Shown in pieces: positions 23,962 to 30,787 of a DNA stretch of 64,000 nt. The stretch comes from JAIBJN01 sp963842305 (lineage in GTDB: Bacteria > Actinomycetota > Thermoleophilia > Gaiellales > Gaiellaceae). The stretch lies in NCBI GenBank assembly GCA_963842305.1, contig CAWJFW010000002.1:992001-1056000 (forward strand). Direction: 5' to 3'. Position numbers and translations under genes: made by a program. The notes below the pieces were generated by a model. That model did no database searches and was not told the origin of the DNA. It saw only the letters and a list, made by a program, of their open reading frames with translations. The stretch's first letter is position 1. Each line of letters opens with the position of its first letter.

Positions 23962-25188
23962 TTAGGGTCGGCGCAGTGCGGGCGTCTTGTAGACGCCGTT
24001 CGGATTCCAGAGGAGGAATCCCGCAGCGTCCGCATCGCGGGCGGCGAGGATCTGCGCGCGGACGTCCTCGAGGCTGTAGTCGCGTCCGAGGGAGAAGTCC
24101 TGCAGCCAGGGGACGAGGAGGGTGTCATGTCCGCGGAGGTCGTGCCTGAAGTCGCGGAGCGCGCGCGCGACGGTGACACCGGGGACGGCGTCCGGGTCGT
24201 TCAGCGAGTACTCGCCCGGGCCGAAATGCGACGGGTAGACCATCGGGTAGATGACGTCGAGATCTTCCGCCAAGCGGCTTGGCTTCTGGCCGATTCCCAT
24301 CTCGCGCGTCGCCGTCAGCCCGAAGACGGCCGCAGACACGCGCGCGCCGAGCGGCTCGAGCCGCGAGCGCGCATAGTCGGCGAACCGTCCGATGGTGACC
24401 GTCTTCGCCTCCTTCCGCTTGCCGTTGAAGACGGCGGAGGAGAGGTCGCCGTCGGTCGGGAAGCGGACGTAGTCGAACATGATCTCGTCGAAGCCGGACT
24501 TCACCGCGGCGACCGCGATGTCGACGTTGTACTTCCAGACGCGCTCGTCGTAGGGATTCGTCCACGCGAGACCGGCGCTGTTCGTCCAGACGCCCCCTCC
24601 GCGGCGTCCGATCGCCAGCTCGGGCCGCCTCGTGGCGAGGACGGGATCCTCGAAGACGACAACACGCCCGATCAGATAGACGCCGGCCGCCTCGGCCGCC
24701 TGCGCAGCCTCCCGCGGGTTGTAGAACGGCTTGGCTGCGCCGATCGCGCGGGCGGTCGCAGGCGCCTGGCTCTCGAAGCCGACCTCGCCGTTTTCGTCCT
24801 TGACGTCGAGCTCGAGAGCGGTCAACCCCTGATCGGTGAGCGAGAGGTAGTCGTCGAGCTTGCCGTCGAGCGAGGCGAGCGCGGCCGTGACGTGCACGCC
24901 GCGAATCTCGTCGGGCAGCGGGGCTTGCTGCGGCTCGCTCCCGGTGGCGGTGGAGGCGGTCGAGGGGGTCGTCGTAGGGGTCGCGTGGCCGCCCCAGCCG
25001 TTCAGGAAGGTCATCCCGGCCGCCGAGGAAGCGGCCGCGATCGCGACGACGGCCAGAGCGAGCACTCGCCGCACGGCGCGACGCCTCCGACCCTGCCGGC
25101 GCCGCTGGCGGAAACGTTCGTTTGGATCGAGAGGCTCGAGCAGCATCGGTGGTTCGGGCACGGTATTTCCTCCTCGGCCCAGCCGCAA
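23962..25188 (-). CDS. Putative glycoside hydrolase, DUF4015 family
   Basis: A 408-aa membrane-anchored extracytoplasmic protein. After a basic ~40-residue N-terminus (RQRRRQGRRRRAVRR) a single hydrophobic segment (VLALAVVAIAAASSAAGMTFL) acts as signal anchor, followed by a Thr/Pro linker. The rest is a TIM-barrel-like domain: IRGVHVTAALASL, LTALELDVKDENGEVGF, YLIGRVVVFEDPVLA, FDEIMFDYVRFPTDG, DVIYPMVYPSHFGPGEY and LVPWLQDFSLG. The substrate is unknown, probably a cell-wall or capsular polysaccharide. Confidence 0.85.
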   Translation of the reverse strand: MRLGRGGNTVPEPPMLLEPLDPNERFRQRRRQGRRRRAVRRVLALAVVAIAAASSAAGMTFLNGWGGHATPTTTPSTASTATGSEPQQAPLPDEIRGVHVTAALASLDGKLDDYLSLTDQGLTALELDVKDENGEVGFESQAPATARAIGAAKPFYNPREAAQAAEAAGVYLIGRVVVFEDPVLATRRPELAIGRRGGGVWTNSAGLAWTNPYDERVWKYNVDIAVAAVKSGFDEIMFDYVRFPTDGDLSSAVFNGKRKEAKTVTIGRFADYARSRLEPLGARVSAAVFGLTATREMGIGQKPSRLAEDLDVIYPMVYPSHFGPGEYSLNDPDAVPGVTVARALRDFRHDLRGHDTLLVPWLQDFSLGRDYSLEDVRAQILAARDADAAGFLLWNPNGVYKTPALRRP

Positions 25189-25226
25189 GCATAGGGTGAG
25201 GCCGCGCGCAACGGTTTTCGTTGCGT

Positions 25227-25232
25227 TAGCAT
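25227..25232 (+). promoter_or_regulatory. -10 element (TAGCAT) for the Xre-RES-DUF5995 operon
   Basis: TAGCAT ends 6 nt before the antitoxin ATG with no ribosome site between, so the operon mRNA is probably leaderless. Antitoxin autorepression would be expected here, but I see no clear palindrome in the short promoter. Confidence 0.4.
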
Positions 25233-25238
25233 CCCGCC

Positions 25239-25571
25239 ATGCCGGTGGCGGCAGCGGTCAAGGTCGAGGCCCTCACGGCCGACTTCCGCTCGCAGCGCCG
25301 GCTCGCCGATGCACTCGGGGTGAGCCCCGCCCAGGTGAGCCGGTGGACGCGCGGCCAGGGGATCGACCCCTTGAACGCGGAGCGCCTCGACCTGCTCGAG
25401 CTCGCCCTTTCGTTTCTGCTTCGTCTGTACGAGCCCGAGACGGCGGAGCGGTGGCTGTTCGGGCTGAATCCGCACCTGCGAAACCGGCGCCCGATCGACC
25501 TGATCAGGATGGGGGAGACGCAGGAGCTTCTGCTCGCGCTGCGGCAGGAGCGAGCCGGATCGTACGTGTGA
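25239..25571 (+). CDS. Xre/MbcA/ParS-type antitoxin (DUF2384)
   Basis: A 110-aa antitoxin. The N-terminal HTH (SQRRLADALGVSPAQVSRWTRGQ) and the C-terminal DUF2384 toxin-binding domain (FLLRLYEPETAERWLFGLNPHL, RRPIDLIRMGETQELLLALRQE) match the antitoxins that pair with RES-domain toxins. It would bind its own promoter and block the active-site cleft of the toxin with its C-terminus. Its stop overlaps the RES start (GTGA). Confidence 0.88.
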   Translation: MPVAAAVKVEALTADFRSQRRLADALGVSPAQVSRWTRGQGIDPLNAERLDLLELALSFLLRLYEPETAERWLFGLNPHLRNRRPIDLIRMGETQELLLALRQERAGSYV

Positions 25572-26125
25572 TCCTCTACCGCTGCCTTGCCCGGAACTCC
25601 AGCGTTGGTGCGACCTCGAGGGGAGGCGCGCTCTGGTTTCCGCGCGAGCTCCAGGGGGACGGCCGCCACGACGCGCCCGAGCGCTACGGCTGCCTCTACA
25701 CGTCGGAAAAGCCTCTCTCCGCAGTGGTGGAGGAGCTTGGCCGCTTCGTGGGCACGGAGCTCTCCGCGCTCGAGCTTCGCCGCGGCGGGCGGCCGCTCGC
25801 CCTCGCCGCGCTCGAGCTCCTCGACTCCGCGAGAATCGTCGATCTCGACGATCCGCTCGTTCTCGCCGAGGAAGGACTGCGACCGTCGCTCCTTTCGACC
25901 GAAGAGCGGCCGCGGACGCAGGCCGTTGCGCTGGCGCTCTACGAGCGACACGAGAACGTCGCTGGGCTCCGCTGGTCGTCGGCGTTCGACTCGGACTGGG
26001 CGAACGTGACCCTCTTCGACCGCGCGCTCGGTGCTCTTTCGATCGCCGACCTCCGGCTGCTCGACCTCGAGGACGAGCTCGTCCTGGAAGCTGCGCGCTA
26101 TCTCGGCCTGCGGCGAGCGGCATGA
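25568..26125 (+). CDS. RES-domain toxin
   Basis: A 185-aa protein of the RES family, whose studied members degrade NAD+ by an ADP-ribosyltransferase-like fold. Start ILYRCLARNSSVGATSRGG; conserved features include the Arg near the N-terminus (LYRC), YGCLYTSEKPLSAVVEELGRF with the Tyr/Ser motif, and GLRWSSAFDSDWANVTLFD near the C-terminus. GTG at 25568 overlaps the antitoxin stop, and its stop overlaps the next ATG, so three proteins are made in a coupled row. Confidence 0.87.
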   Translation: MILYRCLARNSSVGATSRGGALWFPRELQGDGRHDAPERYGCLYTSEKPLSAVVEELGRFVGTELSALELRRGGRPLALAALELLDSARIVDLDDPLVLAEEGLRPSLLSTEERPRTQAVALALYERHENVAGLRWSSAFDSDWANVTLFDRALGALSIADLRLLDLEDELVLEAARYLGLRRAA

Positions 26126-26865
26126 CCGTCGATGAGCTTCTGGCCGTCGGCTTGCCGCGCCGCATGGTCGACGTCGTTGCTCTGATGCGGTCGCTCGAGG
26201 GCGCGCTTCCACGCGAGGACGGCGTCGCCTGGTTCCTCCGTCTCTACAGACCTGTCACGGAGGAGGTGGACGCCGCCGCCGTCTCCGGCGGGACGTTTGG
26301 CGATCCGCGGTCCGTGCGCTGGCTGGACGTCGTCTTCGCGAATCGCTTCTTCAAGGCGATGCGCGAATGGTCGACGGACCCGAAGGCCGTTCCCAAGGCC
26401 TGGGCGCCGGTCTTCGAGCTCCGCAGCCGTCCGGAAATCGCGCCGCTCCAGTTCGCTCTCGCCGGCATGAACGCCCATATCAACCACGATCTCCCGTTCG
26501 CGCTGGTCGAGACCTGGGCGGCACTCGACCTGGAGCCCGATCGCCAAGGTGATTTCTACCGTGACTTCGCTCGTGTCAACGATCTCTTGGAGGAGGCCGA
26601 GGCCCGTGTGAAGGCGGATTTCACCCTCGGAGCGGTCGGGGAGATCGATCGCTCGTTCGGAGACGTCGACGACGCGGTCGCCATGTGGAAGATCTCCCGC
26701 GCCCGCGACGCCGCATGGGCGAATGCGGAGGCGCTGTGGGCGCTGCGCGGCGTTCCCGAGGTCCGCGCGCAGTACGTCGCCGCCCTGGACCGGCTCGTCG
26801 GCTTCGCGGGGAGGGGGCTGCTGCGGCCGGTGGCAGGTTCGGCGCGCTTCGAACCGCGTGGATGA
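26122..26865 (+). CDS. DUF5995 family protein coupled to the RES toxin
   Basis: A 247-aa cytosolic protein of unknown function. It shows the family pattern FLRLYRPVTEEV, WLDVVFANRFFKAMREW, and the most conserved stretch IAPLQFALAGMNAHINHDLPFALVET, whose two His residues and Asp suggest a metal or catalytic site. The ATG overlaps the RES stop (ATGA). DUF5995 proteins usually stand alone, so the link to a toxin-antitoxin pair is notable. It may be a third component, an immunity factor or merely a passenger. Confidence 0.8.
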   Translation: MTVDELLAVGLPRRMVDVVALMRSLEGALPREDGVAWFLRLYRPVTEEVDAAAVSGGTFGDPRSVRWLDVVFANRFFKAMREWSTDPKAVPKAWAPVFELRSRPEIAPLQFALAGMNAHINHDLPFALVETWAALDLEPDRQGDFYRDFARVNDLLEEAEARVKADFTLGAVGEIDRSFGDVDDAVAMWKISRARDAAWANAEALWALRGVPEVRAQYVAALDRLVGFAGRGLLRPVAGSARFEPRG

Positions 26866-26987
26866 GCGAACGATCTAGATAGTCCTCGTTCCGCCCGTCC
26901 GGCGAGCTGAGGCGGTTCAGGGAGCGGGCGAGGACGTAGCCGAGAGGCCAATCCCCACCCGTTCAAGATGGAGTCCCAGAAGCCAGA

Positions 26988-27028
26988 CACGCCAAAGGGC
27001 TCCAGAACCATCCTGGAGCCCTTTGGCG
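26988..27028. terminator. Perfect 17-bp inverted repeat between converging genes
   Basis: ACGCCAAAGGGCTCCAG (26988-27004) and its exact complement (27012-27028) flank a 7-nt loop AACCATC. It lies between the DUF5995 gene and the converging 27064-27396 gene, as a bidirectional terminator should. No T tract follows on either strand. Confidence 0.6.
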
Positions 27029-27063
27029 TCGCACGACAAACGAATGGCGAAACCCGCGAGCGT

Positions 27064-27396
27064 CTAGCGCTTGACGATCTTGTGGATCTCGAGTACCTCG
27101 GGATCGCCCGAGAGCACGATCCCAACGTCGCTCAGCATTGGCATGAGGCGCTTACCGAACGCGTCGAACTGCTCCCGCGAATCCCAGATCTCGCTGACGC
27201 GGAATTTCCCGTCCGAAACGAAGGCCACGTGATAGTCGAGTCCCTTCGGTGGCCAGTCGCCGGCCTTCTCAAGACGGCGGCTGGTCTCGTCGTACTGCTC
27301 GGAAGTCACACTGGGCTCGCCCGTGAAGCGGACAAGGATTTTTGTCTTGCGATCGTCCATGCTCCGGGTCGCGGACTCAGGGCTGGTGGTGGCCAC
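27064..27396 (-). CDS. Small monooxygenase-like (ABM-type) protein of unknown function
   Basis: A 110-aa protein with an apparent dimeric ferredoxin-like (ABM) pattern: KILVRFTGEPSVTSEQYDETSRRLEKAG, YHVAFVSDGKFRVSEIWDSREQFDAFGKRLMPML and VLEIHKIVKR. Such proteins are common in Actinobacteria with no known substrate. GTG at 27396 is supported by AGGAGG 6 nt upstream; ATG at 27360 is an alternative. Confidence 0.7.
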   Translation of the reverse strand: MATTSPESATRSMDDRKTKILVRFTGEPSVTSEQYDETSRRLEKAGDWPPKGLDYHVAFVSDGKFRVSEIWDSREQFDAFGKRLMPMLSDVGIVLSGDPEVLEIHKIVKR

Positions 27397-27583
27397 TAGG
27401 GGCCTCCTCTGATGGATGCTCCCGGCCGAGCCGCCTACAAACCGAACACCTTTACGGCATGCGCCTGGCGGGCGAGGAATCTAAGCCAGAAGAACATCAC
27501 GAAGACTAGCAGTGCAGCGTCGCCTCTCAGCGGGTTGGCGAGAATTGCAACTGGATATTGGCGAGTAAACTTTGCGCTGTGCC

Positions 27584-27802
27584 ATGGCCGACGGTGAGAT
27601 CGAAATAATTGCGCAAGAGCTGAGCGCCCTAGGTCAGAGCCTCGGCGAGGTCGAAAAGCGTCTGAGCGACGTCGAGAAGGTGAACACGCGACTGGAGGAA
27701 GCTGCGCTTTCCACGGCCCGCGCTTTGGAGGAGGTGTCGGCCCACTGGGACGCGGTCGCTGCCGCGATGCGCCGTAAAGAAGCCAGCGAAGAGTCAGCTT
27801 GA
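27584..27802 (+). CDS. Small coiled-coil protein
   Basis: A 72-aa acidic, helical protein with heptad-like spacing (IIAQELSALGQSLGEVEKRLSDVEKVNTRLEEAAL, then ARALEEVSAHWDAVAAAM). TAAACT (27566-27571) lies 12 nt before the ATG. The function is unknown. The 187-nt gap before it (27397-27583) shows nothing else. Confidence 0.55.
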   Translation: MADGEIEIIAQELSALGQSLGEVEKRLSDVEKVNTRLEEAALSTARALEEVSAHWDAVAAAMRRKEASEESA

Positions 27803-27873
27803 GATCCGGTCGCGAGCCGCAACGCTTTCCCTAGGACTACCCTGCCCACGCCCGGCGAGGCTGAACCCGACTC

Positions 27874-28083
27874 TTAGTCGTCCTGCTCGGTGTTCTGTTC
27901 ATCGGGTCGAGGGGGCGCGCCACCCTCATTTTCCCAGTCACCCTGCTGCTCCTCGGCCTGGTGAGCGTCTTCTGAGAGCCGTTCCTTTTCCTCGCCCTCG
28001 CCACCAGCCTCGGCCACCTGCCAGTGAGCCTCCTCTGACCGCTCATGATCTCGGTGGGCGCGCTCGTGCTTCTTGTCAGTCAT
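27874..28083 (-). CDS. Small, highly charged hypothetical protein
   Basis: A 69-aa Glu/His/Arg/Gln-rich sequence without hydrophobic segments (TDKKHERAHRDHERSEEAHW, EEKERLSEDAHQAEEQQGDW). It is probably intrinsically disordered. Codon use has less third-position GC than the neighbours. There is no ribosome site. It may be real, but the evidence is only the open frame and start. Confidence 0.45.
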   Translation of the reverse strand: MTDKKHERAHRDHERSEEAHWQVAEAGGEGEEKERLSEDAHQAEEQQGDWENEGGAPPRPDEQNTEQDD

Positions 28084-28180
28084 GCTGGGACGTTAGCGCG
28101 TCTGGCCGCGCTGCCCCTAGGTGGCGCGGCCCCCTCGGCTAAAGAAAGGTCGGGCGCGCCACGAAAGCCAGGGACACTCC

Positions 28181-28267
28181 CTATCTAATAGAGAGGCGTC
28201 CCCGGCCAAAGTAGCCAACGACGAGCAACACAATGATGACGATGATCATGAACCAAATCCAGGACAC
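28181..28267 (-). CDS. 28-aa single-pass membrane microprotein
   Basis: GTG at 28267 with AAAGGGA five bases upstream opens a 28-codon frame: MSWIWFMIIVIIVLLVVGYF followed by GRGRLSIR, ending TAG at 28181. The pattern (short hydrophobic helix, then Gly-Arg-Gly-Arg) is shared by small hydrophobic proteins annotated in many actinobacterial genomes. It is too short for normal gene callers. Confidence 0.55.
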   Translation of the reverse strand: MSWIWFMIIVIIVLLVVGYFGRGRLSIR

Positions 28268-28421
28268 GTGATCCCTTTCGTTAGGAGCGTGCCGACTCTA
28301 TGCGGCGAGTCAACCTGTATTTGCAACGTGCGCTGCCTACGCCGCGAGCGGCCCCGGCGTGCGTTCACGCTACGTGGGCGACGGTGTTCTACAGTTGCCG
28401 CAAATCGAACAGGAGACGGCA

Positions 28422-28625
28422 ATGGCGCTAGGGGATGAAATCGACGACATCTTTCGACGCGAGGTGAAGTCTCTGCCGGCCTACGAGAAGGCGCAGGCTG
28501 CGAGTGGTTCTGGAATCGCACCGCCGGTGGACGAGATGAACCAGCTGCTCATGGGCCTGGCCGTCGCGACGCAGCGTTCGTTTCACCTGCTCGCCGACCG
28601 CATCGAGGGCAAGGAGAAAGCGTAA
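28422..28625 (+). CDS. Small hypothetical protein
   Basis: A 67-aa protein (GDEIDDIFRREVKSLPAYEKAQAA, then DEMNQLLMGLAVATQRSFHLLADRIEG) with an amphipathic C-terminal helix. ATG at 28422 has AGGAGA about 6 nt upstream. No family is recognised. It is one of several orphan small genes in 26.9-28.8 kb. Confidence 0.6.
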   Translation: MALGDEIDDIFRREVKSLPAYEKAQAASGSGIAPPVDEMNQLLMGLAVATQRSFHLLADRIEGKEKA

Positions 28626-28658
28626 GCCGATGCCTCCGGCGTAGTGTGGGAAGCACCC

Positions 28659-28786
28659 ATGAGCGAGTTTCCCGAGTTGTCCCCCGAGATGCGCGAGGCT
28701 CTAGAGAAGATGCGGCGATCCAGCAGATCTACCTGCACCCGACGCGGGACGACCCGATCGCACGGATGCGGCAGGTGGAGTGGTGA
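28659..28786 (+). pseudogene. Frame-broken small gene
   Basis: ATG at 28659 starts SEFPELSPEMREALEKM. The coding character then continues in the -1 frame as AAIQQIYLHPTRDDPIARMRQVEW with a stop at 28784-28786. One missing base near 28710-28716 would restore a ~42-aa protein. Without that base the original frame runs on into Arg/Ser-rich noise. Decay or a sequencing deletion are both possible. Confidence 0.45.
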
Positions 28787-28850
28787 AGTGTTTAGTTCCG
28801 ACCGGCAGGAGCTCCAACGTCCCATGCGGGCCGGCGCGCTTCGACTTGAC

Positions 28851-28864
28851 ATAACGCCCGTTAT
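28851..28864. promoter_or_regulatory. Palindromic operator-like site upstream of the first sigma gene
   Basis: ATAACG-CC-CGTTAT is a perfect 6-bp dyad, immediately after TTGACA (28846-28851). It lies 126 nt before the sigma-factor start. It could be a repressor site overlapping a second promoter, but no matching -10 is found at normal spacing. Confidence 0.35.
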
Positions 28865-28891
28865 CGTGCGCCGGGAAATCCGCGCCGGGGT

Positions 28892-28919
28892 TTGACTTGG
28901 CGGCTCCGACGGGTAGGGT
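28892..28919 (+). promoter_or_regulatory. Promoter of the first sigma-factor gene
   Basis: TTGACT (28892-28897), a 16-nt spacer and TAGGGT (28914-28919) stand 70 nt before the ATG at 28990. The -35 is near consensus for a housekeeping sigma. Confidence 0.5.
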
Positions 28920-28989
28920 TGTTGCGGCACGCCCGCCGGTAGGCCAGGCTTCTTCGCCCCTGTAGTGACCCAGCTTCCGACATCGATGA

Positions 28990-30042
28990 ATGCCTGACGA
29001 GCGCTCGATCGCCGGGCAGCACGACGAGCTGCAGCCATTGCTGGAGCGCGCTGACGCATCGGGCGTCGTCGAAGCGTTGGAGCTTCGCGAAGCGCTCGAG
29101 CTTCTCGACCTGGAGCCCGGAGATGTCGAGGCGCTGCACAAGGAGCTCGAAGAGCGCGGAATCGAGGTCGTCGACCGGCAGAAGGAGCCGGCACCGGTCC
29201 TTCCCGGCACCGAGGTGCTCGAGACGACCACGGACGCTCTCCAGCTCTTCCTGCGGGAGATCGGCCGCCATCCGCTCCTGACGGCCGCCGACGAGGTCGA
29301 GCTCTCCAAGCGCATCGAGCGCGGGGATCTCGAGGCCAAGAAGCGGATGATCGAATGCAACCTCCGCCTGGTCGTCTCGATCGCGAAGAACTACCGCAAC
29401 CAGGGCCTTCCCTTCCTCGACCTGATCCAGGAGGGCATGTTCGGCCTGATCCGCGCCGTCGAGAAGTTCGAGTGGCAGCGCGGCCTCAAATTCTCGACCT
29501 ATGCCACCTGGTGGATCCGCCAGGCGGTCGCGCGGGCGATCGCCGACAAGGCGCGCACCATCCGCGTCCCGGTGCACGTGGTCGAGCGGATGCAGAAGAT
29601 GCACCGCGCTGAGCGGCACCTGTGGACGCAGCTCGCGCGCGAGCCGTCGCTCGAGGAGATCGCCGACGAGGCGGGACTCCCGCTCCAGCAGGCGATCGAG
29701 GTGCGGGCCGCGGCACGCGCCTCGACGAGCCTCGACCAGCCGATCGGCGAGCAGGAGGACGCGGTCTTCGGGGATCTCGTTTCCGGCGACGACCCACTCC
29801 CGGACGAGGTGACGGAGAAGCGCCTGCAGAAGGAGGCGCTCGACCGGGCGCTCGAGTCGCTGCCGGAGCGTGATCGGCGCGTACTCGAGCTGCGTTACGG
29901 CCTGTGCGGCGAGGAGCCGCACACCCTCGAGCACATCGGCCGACGTCTCGGCATCACCCGCGAGCGCGTCCGTCAGATCGAGATCGAATCGCTCGCGCGA
30001 CTAGCCTCGCTGCGCGAGATCGAGGCCGTCGCCATTCACTAG
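28990..30042 (+). CDS. RNA polymerase sigma factor, RpoD/SigA family (paralogue 1)
   Basis: A 350-aa group 1/2 sigma-70 factor. A Glu/Leu-rich N-terminus (~1-75) corresponds to a reduced region 1.1. Region 1.2 is DALQLFLREIGRHPLLTAADEVELSKRIE; region 2 is ECNLRLVVSIAKNYRNQGLPFLDLIQEGMFGLIRAVEKF, with RGLKFSTYATWWIRQAVARAI for -10 recognition; region 4.2 is HTLEHIGRRLGITRERVRQIE. It converges on the PHP phosphatase with a 42-bp overlap (30001-30042). A second RpoD-type factor lies 0.75 kb away. Which one is the essential factor cannot be told from sequence. Confidence 0.92.
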   Translation: MPDERSIAGQHDELQPLLERADASGVVEALELREALELLDLEPGDVEALHKELEERGIEVVDRQKEPAPVLPGTEVLETTTDALQLFLREIGRHPLLTAADEVELSKRIERGDLEAKKRMIECNLRLVVSIAKNYRNQGLPFLDLIQEGMFGLIRAVEKFEWQRGLKFSTYATWWIRQAVARAIADKARTIRVPVHVVERMQKMHRAERHLWTQLAREPSLEEIADEAGLPLQQAIEVRAAARASTSLDQPIGEQEDAVFGDLVSGDDPLPDEVTEKRLQKEALDRALESLPERDRRVLELRYGLCGEEPHTLEHIGRRLGITRERVRQIEIESLARLASLREIEAVAIH

Positions 30043-30753
30043 CGTCGCGGGCCCGCCGAGGCGGGTGAGCGCCGTCCCGTCGAAGAGGACGCTCGCGCCC
30101 TCCCCCAGCCTGGCCCGCACCAGCCGGTGGGCCCCGTCGAGGAAAGGCGGTCTGGACGTGCGGTGGCCGTCCGACGCGACGAGGTCCGCGAGTCCGCCCC
30201 GCACGAGCCTCCAGGCCGCATCCTCCTGTTCGAGGCCGTGCGCGCCGAGGAGGCTGCTTGCGTTGATCTGGACCAGCCAGCCGCGCTCACGGAACCCCCC
30301 GACTGCCTCGAGTCCAGCGCGCACGTGCTCGGCGCGCTCCGGATGGGCGATGATCGGGGTGAGCCCGGAGGCCGCCACGTGCTCCGCAAGGCGCTCAGCG
30401 AGCCCGAGAGAGCCGTGGAAGGGCACCTCCATGAGGACGCCGGCGAGGTCGCCCAGCCGATAGCGGGCTGGATCCTCGTCGAGGAGGCGTTCGGCCGGCG
30501 TCAGCTCCCAGCCGAGCTGGAGGTCGAGCCCGTGCCGAAGGAGTGCCGGCGCCATTTCCGCATGCGCGGCACGAACCGCCTCCTCGCGCTGCGGCGTCAA
30601 GGGCAGGGACGGCCAGACGTGAGGCGTCGCATAGAGGACGCGCGTGCCGTGCCTGGCGGCTTCGAGACAGAGCCCGAGGCCCGCCTCGATCGAGCGGGCG
30701 CCGTCGTCCCCCGACGGGACGACGTGGGAATGAACGTCGACGAACGCGGTCAC
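30001..30753 (-). CDS. PHP-domain protein-tyrosine phosphatase (CpsB/CapC/YwqE type)
   Basis: A 250-aa PHP-fold metal phosphatase. FVDVHSHVVPSGDDGARSIE gives the N-terminal HxH motif and DDG typical of CpsB, LYATPHVWPS and IIAHPERAEHVR give further metal ligands, and ASDGHRTSRPP the last. In other bacteria these enzymes dephosphorylate tyrosine kinases that control capsule or exopolysaccharide. No kinase or polysaccharide cluster is next to it. Its last 42 bases overlap the end of the opposite sigma gene. Confidence 0.82.
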   Translation of the reverse strand: MTAFVDVHSHVVPSGDDGARSIEAGLGLCLEAARHGTRVLYATPHVWPSLPLTPQREEAVRAAHAEMAPALLRHGLDLQLGWELTPAERLLDEDPARYRLGDLAGVLMEVPFHGSLGLAERLAEHVAASGLTPIIAHPERAEHVRAGLEAVGGFRERGWLVQINASSLLGAHGLEQEDAAWRLVRGGLADLVASDGHRTSRPPFLDGAHRLVRARLGEGASVLFDGTALTRLGGPATLVNGDGLDLAQRG

Positions 30754-30787
30754 ACGGCAACGCTAGCGACCGCGACGGCGGTCCGGG

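Noticed and set aside
27412..27597. A 61-codon plus-strand frame before the coiled-coil gene
   Set aside because: No ribosome site, no codon bias and partial overlap with the better supported 27584 gene.
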